Assembly: GCA_030596405.1 (NCBI GenBank)
Contig: JAUVKB010000008.1
Span: 1 to 23,389 of the forward strand
Length of the DNA: 23,389 bases
Direction: 5' to 3'
Source: Deltaproteobacteria bacterium
GTDB taxonomy: Bacteria > Desulfobacterota > Desulfobacteria > Desulfobacterales > JAUVKB01
Shown: one piece after another, positions 1-8,555 of the stretch
Position numbering within the stretch: the first letter of the stretch is position 1
Layout of the letters: every line of letters begins with the position of its first letter
Notes under the pieces: model-generated
What the model saw: the letters and a program-made list of their open reading frames with translations, nothing else
What the model was told of the DNA's origin: nothing
Databases searched by the model: none
Translations under genes and position numbers: made by a program

Positions 1-2030
1 CCGTATTTGGGAGCATTTAAAAAATCCTGGCGCATCTCTTCCTGGCCTTCCCAGTTTGCCTTAAGGGCGTTGATAAGCTGATCCATAGTGTATTTTTTTT
101 CCGTAAATACAAGCTTGTCGATTGCCGCAAGGCTGTCTGCCACATTAACATATCCCAATGAAATCAAATTCGGCCACGTATCAAACTGGGCCCAGGCCTT
201 ATGCAGGTCTATGCCTTGTTCAAGGGTATCTTCCAGCAAAAAGGAATCTGTGGGGTTCGGAGAGACCTCCATCATTACCTGGTGGGCTATATTATGAGAG
301 ATATTGGCCATCCTGATATGGAACAGGAGCTGTTCGCAATGGGCTTCAAGCAATTCATCCGCGGAAGTCATTGTGCGGGGATCTTTGGTGTCGGGTCTGT
401 TTAATTTTGAATTGCCCACTCTGTTTCCCGTTCCAAATGCGTCATTGCCCTGAAAAAGGACATATTCAAACATTTTTGCCTGGGCTACAAAACCGACTTC
501 CGTCATGAAAGCACCTGAAAGAGGTTTGCCGGTGCAGTTCATTGCCACACAGCCTGCGGCCTGGGTTCTTTTGGCGTCAAACGGGGAATAGCCGCGCATA
601 AGCGCCCATTTTTCCATAAGTTCTTCATTAAAAAGGGATGGATGCCCTGTGCCGGCCCGGATGGTTTCGGTTATGCGGGTAATCATATCATCTGAAATAT
701 TTCGATGAAAACGGACCATCAGGGGCGGCTGGTTCATCCTGAGAGTGGCGATATTTTCCAAAATAAGAGCGGTAAGGTCATTGCAGGCATCAGAACCGTC
801 CATGTGGGTGCCGCCTATATTGGCAGTGTAAAATACTTCGGATCCGGATGTAAGGGTAAAAAGCTGGGGATGCTCAGCATGACTGCCGAGAGCCTGAATT
901 CTGATCATCCAGCATTCAAGCAGTTCTTTTGCCGCAGCTCTTGTGATTCGTCCCTCAAGTATATCTTTTTCATAATATGGATGCCAGATCTGATCAAGAC
1001 GTGCGCCGGAGCCGTTATTCGGACCGTTTAAATATCTGCCTACAGTTTCAACAAACCAATGAAACTGGACAGCTTCATAAAATGATTCAGGCGGATTTCC
1101 AGGAACCTTTCTGCAGATTCGCGCCATCTCCAGCAATTCATTTTTACATTCCTGATCATCTTCGCCTGCAGCCTGCTCTTCGGCAAGTTCCGCGTATCTT
1201 TCGGCAAAGCGGATCATGGCCTTTCCGCACATAACCTGTGCTTCCCAGTTCCGTTTCTTTTCCAGATAATCTTCGGCGCTTATATCCTGCATGCCGCTTA
1301 TTACCTGTTCTTCGAGTTTGGCTAATTTTACTTCCACCCGGTTTATACGCGCATTCAGACCTTCTGAAAAGAGAAGCTCATAATCGTAACCGATAAGATT
1401 GCGTCCGGCATTCCAGTGGTTGGCATAGAAGCTGGGGTTTTGAGGGCTCCTGGCAAGATAAGGGAGAACATCATCAGGAATTGCCGATACAACCGATGCT
1501 TCCTGGCATTTGTTTTTCCAGTAGTCGCAAATTTTAAAAATCTGTTTTCTTTCTTCATCCGTAACCATATGGCCGAAACCGCCTTTGGGGCTGACAGCGT
1601 CATACATATATTCACAGGATACTTCCGGAAACCACCGGATTTCGTTAGGTGCGCTGTTGGGATCACCCACAAGAAGCTGATCAGGTTCAATAAAAATAGG
1701 AATTTCCTCGCACAGCTTTTGCATCATTAAAGCTCTTCTGGTTACCGGCGGAAGCCCCTCCGTCCCTTTGTATGAATCCGTAGCAATTTGCGCATGGTCC
1801 ACATCAAGCCGGATATTTTTTCTAAATGTTGTCTTGCCCAATCCGGAAAGCACTTCCGACCAGTCTTTTACAACCACCGCCTTGCTGTATAATTCATCCC
1901 TTAACTTTGCGGTCCTGGGTGTGGAACCGAGTCCCCATTCATATGGTTTTAAACTGGTAGCGATTTGCTCAAAAGAATTTATGCCCGGATTTTTCAAAGC
2001 CTCCAAGTCTTCTTTTAATACATTTGCCAT
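1..2030 (-). CDS. Pyruvate formate-lyase-like glycyl radical enzyme, C-terminus cut by window edge
   Basis: A continuous minus-strand frame runs from an ATG at 2030 to the left edge with no stop (about 676 codons). The start is set by a GGAGG Shine-Dalgarno just upstream of MANVLKEDLEAL. The protein has the PFL-like N-terminal pattern (DSYKGTEGLPPVTRRAL, then an IFIEPDQLLVGD segment) and the barrel core (VRFHRNI, TGHPSLFNEE). The active-site cysteine is Cys494 in AAGCVAMNCTGK (codon 549-551). Family members make a protein radical on a C-terminal Gly about 300 residues further on; that part, and any activating enzyme, lie outside the window. The residue two after Cys494 is Ala. Eliminating family members such as diol dehydratases and choline lyase carry Glu there, so a standard dehydratase is unlikely. 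Substrate unknown. It lies 82 bases downstream of the acetoacetyl-CoA synthetase gene on the same strand. Family assignment is secure; function is not. Confidence 0.9.
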   Translation of the reverse strand, partial: MANVLKEDLEALKNPGINSFEQIATSLKPYEWGLGSTPRTAKLRDELYSKAVVVKDWSEVLSGLGKTTFRKNIRLDVDHAQIATDSYKGTEGLPPVTRRALMMQKLCEEIPIFIEPDQLLVGDPNSAPNEIRWFPEVSCEYMYDAVSPKGGFGHMVTDEERKQIFKICDYWKNKCQEASVVSAIPDDVLPYLARSPQNPSFYANHWNAGRNLIGYDYELLFSEGLNARINRVEVKLAKLEEQVISGMQDISAEDYLEKKRNWEAQVMCGKAMIRFAERYAELAEEQAAGEDDQECKNELLEMARICRKVPGNPPESFYEAVQFHWFVETVGRYLNGPNNGSGARLDQIWHPYYEKDILEGRITRAAAKELLECWMIRIQALGSHAEHPQLFTLTSGSEVFYTANIGGTHMDGSDACNDLTALILENIATLRMNQPPLMVRFHRNISDDMITRITETIRAGTGHPSLFNEELMEKWALMRGYSPFDAKRTQAAGCVAMNCTGKPLSGAFMTEVGFVAQAKMFEYVLFQGNDAFGTGNRVGNSKLNRPDTKDPRTMTSADELLEAHCEQLLFHIRMANISHNIAHQVMMEVSPNPTDSFLLEDTLEQGIDLHKAWAQFDTWPNLISLGYVNVADSLAAIDKLVFTEKKYTMDQLINALKANWEGQEEMRQDFLNAPKY

Positions 2031-2112
2031 TTTGATGTCCTCCATAAAAAATTGATTAATAATTTGTGTTTATTGTCAGTATCGCTGATGTAATCATCAC
2101 CAGGCCATAGTA

Positions 2113-4062
2113 TTAGGTTTGCAGCTCTTTTATATTACTAAAAAAATCTAAACATTCAGGATTTTTTAAAGCATCTTTGTTTTTAACTTTTTTGTTATGA
2201 ATAATGTTTTTAACTGCAAGCTCAACTTTTTTCATGTTTAAGGTATAAGGGATATCAGGTACAGCAATTATTTTTGCAGGCACATGCCTTGGTGATGCAT
2301 TGGTTCTAATATCATTTTTGATTTTATCAATAATATCATTTGACAGATCATATCCTTGAACCATTTTAACAAAAAGAATTACCCTAATATCATTGTTCCA
2401 ACTTTGTCCTACAACAACACTATCTTCAATCTCTTTTATCTGTTCAATGCGACGATATATTTCTGCAGTGCCTATTCTAACGCCTCCAGGATTTAAGGTT
2501 GCATCTGATCTGCCATAGATAACAACCCCACCATTTTTAGTAATTTCAATAAAATCACCATGTGCCCAAATTCCAGGATAATCTTTAAAATATGCAGATT
2601 TATACCTTGAACCATCCTCATCATTCCAAAAATATATAGGCATAGATGGAAATGGCGTACTGCATACCAATTCACCCTGTCTGCCTATTACAGAGTTACC
2701 ATTATCATCTAAGGCTAAAACTTTCATGCCGAGAGCTCTGCACTGAAGTTCTCCTGAATATACAGGACCCATTGGATTTCCAAGAGCAAAACATCCATTA
2801 ATATCAGAGCCTCCTGATATGGATGCTAATTGAACATCTTTTTTTATATCATTATATATAAATTCAAAATCTTCTTTAGAAAGTGGAGAGCCTGTTGATA
2901 AGATTGTTTTTAAAGAGCTAAGATCAAATTCTTTTAAAGGTTTTACTCCTGCATTTTTAAGAGCTGCAATATAACCGGCACTTGTGCCAAATATTGATAT
3001 TTTCTCATCCTGTGCCATCTGCCATAGAGCATCAGGGCCTGGGTGAAAGGGATTTCCATCAAAAAGTACAAGTGTAGCACCTGTTGCAAGAGATGCTGTA
3101 AGCCAGTTCCACATCATCCAGCCGCAAGTTGTAAAATAAAAAATAGTATCTTCTTTTTTAAGATCAGTATGAAGCATAAGCTCTTTGATTTGATTTATAA
3201 GAACACCTCCTGCACTTTGCACCATAGATTTAGGAAGTCCTGTTGTCCCTGATGAGTACATTATATAAAGAGGATGGTCAAAAGGGAGTTGTTCAAATTT
3301 AATTTCTTGAACAGTATCTGCCTTAAAATCTTTGTAATGAATAGCATTTGAAATTTTTCCAATATCAGAATTTTCACTTATATATGGTACAATAACAATC
3401 TTTTCAATAGATGGAATTTCTTTACTGATTCCTGCAATTTTTTCCAGACTGTCAAAAGGTTTTCCTTTAAAAAAATAACCATCAGTTGCAAACAAAATTT
3501 TTGGTTTTGTCTGACCAAATCTGTCAAGAACACCTTTTATGCCAAAATCAGGAGAACACGATGACCATATAGCACCAATGCTTGTAGCGGCAAGCATTGC
3601 AACTATTGTTTCAGGCATGTTAGGCATAAATCCTACAACTCTATCTCCTGGTTTTATTCCAGCCTCTTTAAGAGATGCTGCAACCATTGATGTCTCATTA
3701 TATAATTCATTATATGTAAAACTTCTTCTTACCTTATCTTCACATCTAAAGATAAGGGCTGTATCGTCATTTCTAAATCTTAAAAGATTATCTGCAAAAT
3801 TTAAACGAGAACCTTTAAACCAGTTTGCACCCGGCATTTTTTTAGAATCATCAATTATCTGATCATATTTTTTAGATGCTTTAATTTTAGCAAAATCCCA
3901 CATTTCAGCCCAAAAATCTTCAAGATTTTCTACTGACCATTGATAAAGAGAATCATAACCAACAAAATTTTTATTATACTTTTTATTGATATTTTGCATA
4001 AAACAATACATATTAGAATTTTTTATTCTTTTTTCAGATGGTTGCCATAGTAGCTTTGCCAT
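2113..4062 (-). CDS. aacS: Acetoacetyl-CoA synthetase
   Basis: 649 residues, the usual size for acetoacetate:CoA ligase (ATP + acetoacetate + CoA to acetoacetyl-CoA + AMP + PPi), a cytosolic ANL-superfamily enzyme. The N-terminal region has the family's LLWQPSEKRIKNS opening and an ANWFKGSRLNFADN block. The P-loop is MYSSGTTGLPKSMVQ. A TTCGWMMWNWL block and an ISGGSDINGC block are typical of acetoacetyl- rather than acetyl-CoA synthetases. The hinge region reads HGDFIEI...YGRSDATLNPGGVRIG. A GAGGGGGG Shine-Dalgarno precedes the ATG. The gene is markedly AT-rich with many AGA, ATA and TTA codons: hand counts of 60-base lines inside it gave 13-35% G+C, against 43-52% in neighbours, which suggests acquisition by transfer. 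It would recover acetoacetate released by an HMG-CoA lyase such as the candidate at 14613-15779. Confidence 0.9.
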   Translation of the reverse strand: MAKLLWQPSEKRIKNSNMYCFMQNINKKYNKNFVGYDSLYQWSVENLEDFWAEMWDFAKIKASKKYDQIIDDSKKMPGANWFKGSRLNFADNLLRFRNDDTALIFRCEDKVRRSFTYNELYNETSMVAASLKEAGIKPGDRVVGFMPNMPETIVAMLAATSIGAIWSSCSPDFGIKGVLDRFGQTKPKILFATDGYFFKGKPFDSLEKIAGISKEIPSIEKIVIVPYISENSDIGKISNAIHYKDFKADTVQEIKFEQLPFDHPLYIMYSSGTTGLPKSMVQSAGGVLINQIKELMLHTDLKKEDTIFYFTTCGWMMWNWLTASLATGATLVLFDGNPFHPGPDALWQMAQDEKISIFGTSAGYIAALKNAGVKPLKEFDLSSLKTILSTGSPLSKEDFEFIYNDIKKDVQLASISGGSDINGCFALGNPMGPVYSGELQCRALGMKVLALDDNGNSVIGRQGELVCSTPFPSMPIYFWNDEDGSRYKSAYFKDYPGIWAHGDFIEITKNGGVVIYGRSDATLNPGGVRIGTAEIYRRIEQIKEIEDSVVVGQSWNNDIRVILFVKMVQGYDLSNDIIDKIKNDIRTNASPRHVPAKIIAVPDIPYTLNMKKVELAVKNIIHNKKVKNKDALKNPECLDFFSNIKELQT

Positions 4063-4191
4063 GATTCCCCCCTCTTTTTTTATTTTATTAACAAAATCAT
4101 TAAGCTGTTATTCTTAAAAGATATAACCAAAAATTGTGTTTAAGGGATTAGATGGTGTATTTTTTGTTAATAATTCTTTAAAAGCTGATAT

Positions 4192-4674
4192 CTATCTCAA
4201 AAGATTAATAACAATATAGACAAACGGCACCTGAACTTCGGCTAAAGACATCGATACCTTTTCGACGAAAAAGGTGGCCCCTTTTTCATATGCCTTTTCC
4301 ATCAATTCCCTGTCCGGTTTTGCGGTATGGCAAATAACAGGTAATGCAGGGAAAGCCTCTCGTATCTTGGGAAGAACTTCCAATGATACGTCTGTTGCAC
4401 GGAGCCTGTCCCCGTATTTTTCCACAGCCTGTTCCGGCCAGAAAAGATCGAGCAATATGATATCAGGTTTTTCTTTATCTATAACCTCATTCCAGGAATC
4501 GATCTCACCGCAATTTACAATCTCAAAGCTCACGCCTGTGCTGCTTTCTGCCATTTTAAACGCTTCTGTCAGTGATGAAACCCAGTTGTCATCCCATGCA
4601 AGCTGATCAGCGGGAAATTTATTCCGGAAAAGGTCACTGAAAATATCGTCAAAAAAAAGAACTTTAGCTTTCAT
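4192..4674 (-). CDS. Stand-alone receiver-domain (CheY-like) protein
   Basis: 160 residues with the layout of a phosphorylation receiver domain and no output domain. The acidic pair is Asp9-Asp10 (VLFFDDI). The likely phosphoacceptor is Asp76 in DIILLDLFWP, the conserved Thr is Thr117 in VICHTAKP, and the conserved Lys is Lys139 in FFVEKVS. The acidic pair and phosphoacceptor are about 66 residues apart rather than about 44, so there is an insertion of roughly 20 residues early in the domain. The start has GGGAGA upstream. It lies downstream of the two-GAF sensor protein (4866-6611) on the same strand, the likely signalling partner. Target of the pair unknown. Confidence 0.8.
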   Translation of the reverse strand: MKAKVLFFDDIFSDLFRNKFPADQLAWDDNWVSSLTEAFKMAESSTGVSFEIVNCGEIDSWNEVIDKEKPDIILLDLFWPEQAVEKYGDRLRATDVSLEVLPKIREAFPALPVICHTAKPDRELMEKAYEKGATFFVEKVSMSLAEVQVPFVYIVINLLR

Positions 4675-4831
4675 GGTTTATCTCCCTTGTATTAAAGTCA
4701 TGACCACCGGCATAGTCGGCGGCTTGATTAAGCCCTGAAAGGGCATTGTTACCAGCTTCCCTCAAAGGGTACACCGGTTTGTATCCTCGCATACGAATCG
4801 ACAACAAATAAAGCGGCATGATTTTTGCCAT
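4664..4831 (-). CDS. Possible small protein between sensor and receiver genes
   Basis: A 55-codon frame starts at ATG 4831 (MAKIMPLYLLSIRMRGYK) with GGGGAGA directly upstream. It ends with TAA at 4664-4666, overlapping the first 11 bases of the receiver gene (start 4674). A second in-frame ATG lies at codon 5. The overlap would allow translational coupling. The C-terminal half is rich in Ala, Gly and Asn, and the hairpin GCCCTTTCAGGGC lies inside it. I do not recognise a family. It may be a chance frame in a 191-base gap, and the Shine-Dalgarno spacing is tight. Confidence 0.3.
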   Translation of the reverse strand: MAKIMPLYLLSIRMRGYKPVYPLREAGNNALSGLNQAADYAGGHDFNTREINHES

Positions 4832-4865
4832 TCTCCCCACTATAGCTGGAGATTCAGCTCCAGAA

Positions 4866-6611
4866 TTATTCGGAGCTGCATGGAAAATATAAAAAAGTCT
4901 GATACGGCTTTTTTTCTATTTTAACGCTTCCGCCGAGATCCTGCATTTCACCGCTTATCTGGGGAGACCCGCGGCCGGAAACAGTTTCGTAAGAAATCCC
5001 ATTATCCTTAAAATTTATTTCAACTGTTTCATCTTTTTTCTTGATACATATATTGATCTCTCCGATTATTGAATAATCTTTGACTTGGCGGGCGGTTATG
5101 GCGCGGACAGTGTTGGAAAACAGATTTTCGAATATTGTTTCCAGTTGTTCATCACTTGCCATTATTGTAACTTCAGATGTTTTCTCATCCTCCAGAATCA
5201 CGTTTATTTTATATTGGGGGAACTGGGCTGTCTTGGGATTTATATAAGCTTGAATCCAATTGACGATATGTATTTTTTTATCATGCCATCTTAAAGCCTT
5301 ACCCTGATCGTGGAGTTCGGTGAAAAGCTTATCAAGCCCTTTTATAGCTTCGGATATCTGAGGTTCGTTCAGAAGTTGCGGAGCCGATTTGGCAATGCCG
5401 GCCTTTAATGCTCCAAGGCAGTAAAACCCGGGGTTGTGTATTTTCAGGCTGAAATCCGACAGATAATAAATAGCTCTCTCATTCAAAAGAAACGATTTTA
5501 ATAATGAACTATATGAGGAAAGAAAAGGGCTCATATGAAGGAACTGCCAGAATTTCGGCCGCCTGGAACCAAGAATGACAACGCCTAATTCCTGTCCTAA
5601 CATATGTAGTGGAGTAACAACGTACGATTTAATATCGGAAAAACACTTGATGGCAAACTGACGATCATCATCGGAAATACCGTCAAGTTTTCCTATCTTA
5701 CCGCAAAACCGTGACAAACGCTCATCCATCTCTTCCCCCTGCACAGGGAAAACCGTGCTCCCGTCATAACGAAGGATGCTGTTCTTCGACCTAAAAAATT
5801 TGGTCAGAAGGATTTCCCGAACTTCTTCTCCCGCCCATGCTAATAAACGGTAACTGGAATCGTACATGCTCCCAGTCTTAAAAAATACCATCACGATATC
5901 CGCGGCAGAGAGTTTGGTATACGGCTCTACAGCCAGCCGGTAGTCCACAGGTTTATTGGATGCTATCAGCCTCGCCATGTTAAGTAATCGCTTCTGGGCT
6001 ATATTTACGGCGGTCCTGTTTTTAATATCTATGACATAATTCATAATAAGGGGGCCGTATCTTTTTGCAAAGTCATCGAGGATCTCTTTGTTTTTCTGAC
6101 TGAATACCTGTTCCCCGCGGTAACGGCTGAGTTCTATGGTGCAGAATATCTCATTGCCCCTTTTAATCGGCAGGATAATGATACTTGCCACCGGTTTTTT
6201 TATATCCTCAACATATTTCTTGCTCATCGTAGCGGCAAGCTGCAGAAAAGGATTCGGTTCCCCTGTGTCTTTCTGAAGCCAGATATCTTTTACCAGAATA
6301 CTTTTCCCGGTAGATACAACCAGACCTGTAAAACCGCGACTAGGATCAAACTTATGAAGATGAAGATCCATCTCTTTTTTAAGCCATGGTTCCCCGTCCT
6401 TTATTATACATACCTTTTCAATCCTGCCGCCTTTTGGCAAAAGGTTGATTTGGCCTATGTCCGCATTAACATGTTTTATCAGCAGCTCCAGAACCTCATA
6501 AAGAATAAGATCGACCGATGAATCTTCTCCGCCGAGAGCAATTATGGGGATCCTTTCAATCAAGCTCTCTGCTGAAATAGAGTCGTTGGCTCTATCTGGT
6601 GTATAAAACAT
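4866..6611 (-). CDS. GAF-GAF histidine-kinase-like sensor protein with degenerate H-box
   Basis: 581 residues, no membrane segments seen, so probably cytosolic. Residues about 30-190 look like a GAF domain (GFTGLVVSTGKSILVKD, then VASIIILPIKRGNEIFCTIELSR). Residues about 210-375 look like a second one (VVTPLHMLGQELGVVILGSR). The C-terminus from about 485 is a GHKL ATPase: N-box DEQLETIFENLFSNTVRAI, G1-like DNGIS (536-540), and DLGGSVKIEKK near 558. Where kinases carry the phosphoacceptor motif H-E-x-x-N-P, this protein reads SLKIHNPGFYC (388-398). A histidine is present (His392), but in the usual Arg position rather than the acceptor position. The partner is probably the receiver protein downstream. 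No strong Shine-Dalgarno precedes the ATG, so the start is less certain. Ligand unknown. Confidence 0.75.
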   Translation of the reverse strand: MFYTPDRANDSISAESLIERIPIIALGGEDSSVDLILYEVLELLIKHVNADIGQINLLPKGGRIEKVCIIKDGEPWLKKEMDLHLHKFDPSRGFTGLVVSTGKSILVKDIWLQKDTGEPNPFLQLAATMSKKYVEDIKKPVASIIILPIKRGNEIFCTIELSRYRGEQVFSQKNKEILDDFAKRYGPLIMNYVIDIKNRTAVNIAQKRLLNMARLIASNKPVDYRLAVEPYTKLSAADIVMVFFKTGSMYDSSYRLLAWAGEEVREILLTKFFRSKNSILRYDGSTVFPVQGEEMDERLSRFCGKIGKLDGISDDDRQFAIKCFSDIKSYVVTPLHMLGQELGVVILGSRRPKFWQFLHMSPFLSSYSSLLKSFLLNERAIYYLSDFSLKIHNPGFYCLGALKAGIAKSAPQLLNEPQISEAIKGLDKLFTELHDQGKALRWHDKKIHIVNWIQAYINPKTAQFPQYKINVILEDEKTSEVTIMASDEQLETIFENLFSNTVRAITARQVKDYSIIGEINICIKKKDETVEINFKDNGISYETVSGRGSPQISGEMQDLGGSVKIEKKPYQTFLYFPCSSE

Positions 6612-6697
6612 TATATCGGGTCCATTTTAGCAAAATTGTTTGTCAATACCATCAAGCACCCTTCAGGGCCTTCAAATTTCCGATCGGACGCTATCTG

Positions 6698-7852
6698 TCA
6701 AATATACTTCCAGATATTAATCGACAAAGCATTCCTGGGATCTTCATCCTCTTTATATATCTCGTATCCCCCCTCTTCACCCAAAACCGGTTTGATAATA
6801 ACTCCCTTCTGAGCCATGAAAGATATAAAATTATCTACTTTTTCTTCTTTTGAAAGGCCTTCCTCCGTTTTTGATAGGATCACCCGGACTTCGTCATCTC
6901 TGGCATTCTGCCCTTTAATAAATTTGATCAAAGCAGATCTTTCCTCATCGGTCATACTAATAGATATAAGCTGTCGTCCTCTGCTTCGGAATCTAAAGGG
7001 CATACCTGTAAAAACACTATTATCCGAATCTATTTCAATGCCCAGCTCCTTAAGCTCCGCCGGAGTCACATAGGTATGTGCAATCATGGGCAGGCCATTG
7101 TGTCCCTTATCTATCATTCTGGCTATCGATGCGCCAGGCCCTATCGCCCCTGATTTGCCTTTCTTTTTTGTTATTGTTGCGCCTTCTGATTTTGTTTGCT
7201 GCGTTATTGCTTTTATATCTCCATCATCGAGGATCTCTTTTAAATATTTTCCTTCAAATTTTCCGTGGGAAAAGACAGGTATCATGTTCGGCCCGTGGCT
7301 TCCTACAACATAAATATCTTCAAGCTCACGGGGATTCACATACCGGCCGATTTTTCTCTCCAGAGCATCACAGATAAAACGCCCCAGCCTGGCAGTATCG
7401 AGTTCACCTCCGAGGCAAAAGATGTTCTCTTCCGGAAAACCTGCCGCCTTAGCGATTGTCCCCATATAATCCACGGGATTTGTAGCGATTATCACCCTGG
7501 TGTCGGGAGATATTTTTTTAATATTGTCCATTGTAACTTTTATAAGGGAGGCATTTTTAAAAAAGAGCATGTCTCTTGTTTCAAAACCGAATTCCCTTCC
7601 AAGACCGATCGTTGTAACGACAACATCACTATCGGCAATATCTTCGATACTGTTTGAACCCTTTATATTGCAGCCGGTGAAATGGGACAAGGCGTCACAC
7701 ATATCCCTGATCATACCGTCAACCCTCTCATCTTCATCAGATCGCTGACGATTATATAAAACCAAGTTGTCTGATATAAACGTACTAAAACACGCTGCAT
7801 GGGCTCCTACGCCCCCAATACCGATTACCGATACCTTTTTAATTTTATTCAT
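6698..7852 (-). CDS. Malate/lactate dehydrogenase family protein, probably malate dehydrogenase
   Basis: 384 residues. The Rossmann motif is VIGIGGVGAH (10-18). Asn125 lies in ATNPVDYM; the LDTARLGR block carries the catalytic Asp152 and the substrate-binding Arg155; the catalytic His is His186 in VGSHGPNM. Arg86 (GLGREFGF) sits where malate dehydrogenases carry Arg and lactate dehydrogenases Gln, favouring NAD-linked oxidation of malate to oxaloacetate. The protein is about 70 residues longer than the usual 310-320, because of a C-terminal tail after about residue 310 that I do not recognise. An AGGAG site precedes the start. It lies downstream of fumarase on the same strand, matching consecutive TCA-cycle steps (fumarate to malate to oxaloacetate), although a dead insertion element now separates them. 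Another 2-hydroxyacid substrate cannot be excluded. Confidence 0.75.
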   Translation of the reverse strand: MNKIKKVSVIGIGGVGAHAACFSTFISDNLVLYNRQRSDEDERVDGMIRDMCDALSHFTGCNIKGSNSIEDIADSDVVVTTIGLGREFGFETRDMLFFKNASLIKVTMDNIKKISPDTRVIIATNPVDYMGTIAKAAGFPEENIFCLGGELDTARLGRFICDALERKIGRYVNPRELEDIYVVGSHGPNMIPVFSHGKFEGKYLKEILDDGDIKAITQQTKSEGATITKKKGKSGAIGPGASIARMIDKGHNGLPMIAHTYVTPAELKELGIEIDSDNSVFTGMPFRFRSRGRQLISISMTDEERSALIKFIKGQNARDDEVRVILSKTEEGLSKEEKVDNFISFMAQKGVIIKPVLGEEGGYEIYKEDEDPRNALSINIWKYI

Positions 7853-8000
7853 TGTGATTCTCCTGCCAGGTTGTTAATCTGTTTTGTTAATTAATCGGCT
7901 TAAAACACTGTCTCTGGTAGTGGTCTCATAAAAAAAGGTTCTACCGTTACATTAATTGCTTATAATGTACCTCCCTGGGACCTGCTTGAATATCACAGCG

Positions 8001-8430
8001 ATGTACATTGTGCGTAAAAAATTCAAAAAGTTATCACACACGTTATATGAATGTAAATACCACATTGTTTTCTGTCCAAAATACCGGTTCAGAGTATTTA
8101 GAGCATTCAGAGTATTTTTATAATAAGATTGGCGAATATGCAAAGCAATAACTATATTTCCTTTCTCGTCAGAATGATCATATCCATATGACAGCATCCA
8201 TTCCACCCAAGTATTCGATTTCATGAATGATGGGGTTACTGAAAGGCAAGCTATCCATGAGATTGTTCCAAAGATATGAGATAATGGGAAAAAAATTATG
8301 GGGACGTCATTTGTGGTCAAGAGGTTACTGCGTGAGTACAGTGGGCCTGGGTGAGGACAAAGTAAGAAAACATGCTCAATGGCAAGAAAATGAAGAGATT
8401 GAGCAAAGCCGACTGAAATTATTTGAATAA
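8001..8430 (+). pseudogene. Decayed IS200/IS605-type TnpA transposase
   Basis: Plus-strand remains of a Y1 HUH transposase. The first frame, from ATG 8001, reads LSHTLYECKYHIVFCPKYRF and hits a stop at 8121. The rest continues one frame over from about 8119: YNKIGEYAKQ, stop at 8149, then NDHIHMTASIPPKYSIS with the HIH metal-binding pair, stop at 8221, then GLLKGK...LWGRHLWSRGYCVSTVGL to a stop at 8430. Order and wording match IS200-type TnpA proteins (about 140-150 residues). A stretch of some 20-30 residues appears to be missing between the first two blocks. An 18-base tandem duplication (TTCAGAGTATTT at 8088 and 8106) lies at the frame change. With one frameshift, two internal stops and a deletion it cannot be active. 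The 161-codon minus-strand frame over the same bases is its antisense shadow. Confidence 0.85.
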
Positions 8431-8475
8431 ATGACATAAAATTAAGGGCACCTTCTATGGCAATTTATACAAGCT

Positions 8476-8490
8476 ACCGCCTATGGCGGT
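8476..8490. repeat. Perfect hairpin near the right end of the IS200 remnant
   Basis: ACCGCC-TAT-GGCGGT, a 6-bp stem with a 3-base loop, 46 bases past the transposase stop. IS200/IS605 elements carry subterminal hairpins recognised by TnpA, so this is probably the right-end hairpin. I could not find a convincing matching left-end hairpin between 7860 and 8000. Confidence 0.45.
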
Positions 8491-8555
8491 GGGAATTGAC
8501 TTCAGAATGAATTTTTAAATTTATGTTAAGCCCATAAACCTGTCTGTTTTCGGAG

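Noticed and set aside
1355..1690. Frames on both strands within 88-2055
   Set aside because: All lie inside the glycyl radical enzyme frame, which reads through the whole region to the window edge.
4733..4745. GCCCTTTCAGGGC hairpin as a terminator of the sensor gene
   Set aside because: Only a 4-bp stem with no T-run; it also lies inside a possible small coding frame.
7952..8437. 161-codon minus-strand frame
   Set aside because: It lies antisense to the IS200 TnpA remnant, whose plus-strand frames give clear transposase motifs; the minus-strand product has no recognisable features.
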